Origin: an uncultured Clostridia bacterium
GTDB lineage: Bacteria; Bacillota; Clostridia; Christensenellales; UBA1242
Reading direction: 5' to 3'
Assembly: GCA_947588355.1 (NCBI GenBank)
Contig: CANPYI010000008.1
Location: forward strand, 1-52,728
Length of the DNA stretch: 52,728 nt
A program made the translations under genes and the position numbers. Numbering within the stretch: the stretch's first letter is position 1; each line of letters opens with the position of its first letter. Under the pieces are notes generated by a model, which had not been told where the DNA came from, did no database searches, and saw only the letters and a list, made by a program, of their open reading frames with translations. Shown here in pieces: positions 51,801 through 52,728 of the stretch.

Positions 51801-52520
51801 TTTGACCAGATGAAAATCTACTTTTGGAATAATGCTGGTGAAGGCGGTTATGCTATGGGCGATTTTCAACTGCTTATCAGCCAAGACGGACAAGAATTTG
51901 ATTTGATTTTGGAAGACAAAAACTCAAAAACAGTTTGCGTTTTGGATCTAGAAAAAACATATAAAGCAAAGTATGTCAAACTTGTGATCAAATCAAGCGC
52001 TAAACAAAAGAATTTTACGTGCGTAAGCGAAATCGAATTGTGGCAAAATACAAATTATGAGAATTTTAATGTTACTGCGTCAGACAGCAACTCGATTGTT
52101 TATCAGGGTGATTGGAAATCACAAAGCGGCAATTTTTTGAATGGAAAGGCTGCTAAATCATTTTCAGGTACGGCAACGTTTGTTCTAAATGGCACCGATC
52201 TGACTGTTTACAGTTTAAATGAAAATTCAAAAATTTATATAGATGATCAAGAGTATATCATCAACAAAAACGAGCAAAGTTATGCTCCAAGTTTTATTAT
52301 TTCGGATTTATCACCACAAAATCATGTTGTCAAAATTGTGGCAAACGATATGACTCTCAATGGGCTTGCAACAAGTGGAAGGATTTTTTCGATCAATGAC
52401 TTAGGAAGCGGAATCCTCAGTTTGCCGGTTATTATCGTTTTGTCTGTTTTGATATTTTTGATACCTTCCGCTTGTTCAATTCTACTTTGTAATGCGTTTT
52501 TAAAAAGAAGAAAAAAATAA
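48843..52520 (+). CDS. M60-like surface metallopeptidase with membrane segments at both ends
   Basis: M60 (enhancin-like) zinc peptidases often attack mucin-type glycoproteins. The 1225-residue protein has a basic, Ser/Lys/Asn-rich cytoplasmic tail (1-103), one membrane segment (about 104-127), then an external region. The catalytic motif HEFNH (in SFHEFNHHNQ, near residue 464) fits HExxH, and GEVTNNVLNAL about 20 residues later supplies the probable third ligand; this TNN block after HExxH is typical of M60. A region near residues 930-1070 (ENMFDGSLNTHYHTAW, then VCVLDLEKTYKAKYVKLVI) looks like an F5/8 type C carbohydrate-binding domain. A second membrane segment (about 1187-1217) ends in KRRKK. 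GAGGAG precedes the ATG. Host-glycoprotein degradation is inference. Confidence 0.88.
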   Translation: MEFRQSNKNSNSVKVTAKGTSQKNVQTNNSKAKPSNLSLKSNVKSVGVKKSVAATHSKQVSNAKKSQVQSSSKKVSSNIKISSNNIKNTQKKPKKRKKIDFRYSFYMIATSFVLAGIFFLCSFFLLLKTDKNRTQLQSTYANQSESDLVFPNYDSEEILGVVKKPTTTEFGKHEKSYYPSYLNPLTKMTDSQKQEILAENQEIIAETPSKVESGELQKHVSADGQFFATVSDETSRIIKRININHVAQRRHSLGLFAPAGEILTVTIDESLVNSGLTVIVGYPYVENNISNIGAMVSNRMPNLYVDFKLTKTVTKIGSPFGGMVILDSPGGVSNDFSITISGGVDSPDYKLGVTTKEEWKNILKTPGFVWLISPYIYHVVPKVFLKNIDDPYNALLLWHKAASMSLYTIGRENFNTPVVHVYDSYVPSGGAVAYVWAFFSILPTDWGVSAMNYQSLMNAGNWGSFHEFNHHNQAMSYSSNQWGVGENGEVTNNVLNALSYILFTDIAMNRTDEAGSLRDWNVCCDPYQNYEKLLLESSKVDNFEALGTNKLFAYIDLVHNFGADKFCKFVRAMYGLDYPNENSLAKNSILKNQDEFTIFASKFFGKDFTSYFKKVWKFDLSESTISQVRALNLEEFFSLTNVYSVGLKGVETGREYAVNYGIDNVLDLEGKTLCSADFFILKKVGKPHNGVLTKRQDGKYIYRCNPGAKEDSFDLEYTVTLNSKKFTCVLPVKLVFNANYVKATTYTIDKNNYSIFDAVKNIDLQNKTSEKTLQNVTNSVENGVNITHFETQVRFSEDKDLTFMVYGDDKTLLEIGEKQAYTNNYIGDLQTAINQNGNKIQLHVQKNIPILIEAYCYNVGGIGKMNLLVSEDGVTYSNIANQNFYATYVSENDIEALQRDVNIYPFAFNLSQNYFKLFYANKINISRHIQNIKVQTSDGQEVLTTPESRLENMFDGSLNTHYHTAWRGKITPFPHEYIIEFDQPQLFDQMKIYFWNNAGEGGYAMGDFQLLISQDGQEFDLILEDKNSKTVCVLDLEKTYKAKYVKLVIKSSAKQKNFTCVSEIELWQNTNYENFNVTASDSNSIVYQGDWKSQSGNFLNGKAAKSFSGTATFVLNGTDLTVYSLNENSKIYIDDQEYIINKNEQSYAPSFIISDLSPQNHVVKIVANDMTLNGLATSGRIFSINDLGSGILSLPVIIVLSVLIFLIPSACSILLCNAFLKRRKK

Positions 52521-52634
52521 GGTATAATATTCCTAAAATTAAAGTGTTTTTTACTAATTTTAAGCAAAAAAAACACATTTCGACAAAGTCAGAAATCTGA
52601 TGTTAAAATATTTTGAATTATTTTGTAAAATTAT

Positions 52635-52663
52635 TTGTAAATTTGTCGCGACCGTGATATAAT
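52635..52663 (+). promoter_or_regulatory. Promoter of an unseen downstream transcript
   Basis: TTGTAA (52635-52640), a 17-base spacer and TATAAT (52658-52663) preceded by TGA (extended -10). The transcript would start near 52670 and run out of the window. A weak AT-rich hairpin (52544-52576) lies between the M60-like gene and this promoter. Confidence 0.65.
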
Positions 52664-52728
52664 CTTTTTGTTTCCACAAGCAACCGGTACTTGAGGAAGA
52701 ATATTTGACCTTGATTTTATTCAAAATT

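Overview
The window is an AT-rich bacterial chromosome segment spanning a replication origin. The set of dnaA, dnaN, rpmH, rnpA, yidD, yidC, mnmE, mnmG, rsmG, parA and parB, a T-box ahead of glycyl-tRNA synthetase, Bacillus-type parS sites, a YkpA/YbiT-type ABC-F protein, a DUF1540 protein, a YugP-type peptidase and an LtaS-like enzyme point to a low-GC monoderm of the Bacillota, most likely a Clostridia-like and possibly host-associated lineage. TGA is used as a stop. No species can be named from sequence alone.

Left part (1-5300): two hairpins, tRNA-Arg(UCG), an orphan VirD4/TraG-type coupling ATPase, two unrecognised proteins meeting stop to stop, and a cardiolipin synthase. From 5316 to 18581 a single minus-strand gene encodes a 4421-residue membrane-anchored, apparently extracellular protein. 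Then come a coiled-coil protein coupled to the ABC-F gene, a small unknown gene, the T-box and glyS, a small membrane protein, a DUF1540 protein and a YugP-like zinc peptidase. A division block (rsmH, an ftsL-like gene, a PASTA-tailed transpeptidase) and a CvpA-like membrane protein with a very long tail follow, all on the minus strand.

Origin part (31.5-48 kb): recF (minus) is divergent from dnaA (plus). The dnaA-dnaN gap carries DnaA-box sequences, a short trio-like tract and a perfect 16-base palindrome. dnaN, rpmH, rnpA, yidD and yidC lie to the right. An amidase-like protein, a papain/transglutaminase-like protein and an LtaS-like enzyme sit between yidC and the mnmE-mnmG-rsmG-parA-parB series. 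Three identical parS sites follow parB. Most genes left of 32.6 kb are on the minus strand and most genes right of it on the plus strand, as expected for two replichores leaving the origin. The right end holds a rubrerythrin and a 1225-residue M60-like surface metallopeptidase with membrane segments at both ends.

The most striking signal not tied to one gene family is a promoter arrangement: in five genes (18821, 24707 minus, 32603 minus, 39353, 42024) a sigma-A-like -35/-10 pair ends exactly six bases before the start codon, with no ribosome binding site. This predicts leaderless mRNAs for recF, mnmE, a zinc peptidase and two unknown genes, beside neighbours with strong Shine-Dalgarno sequences.
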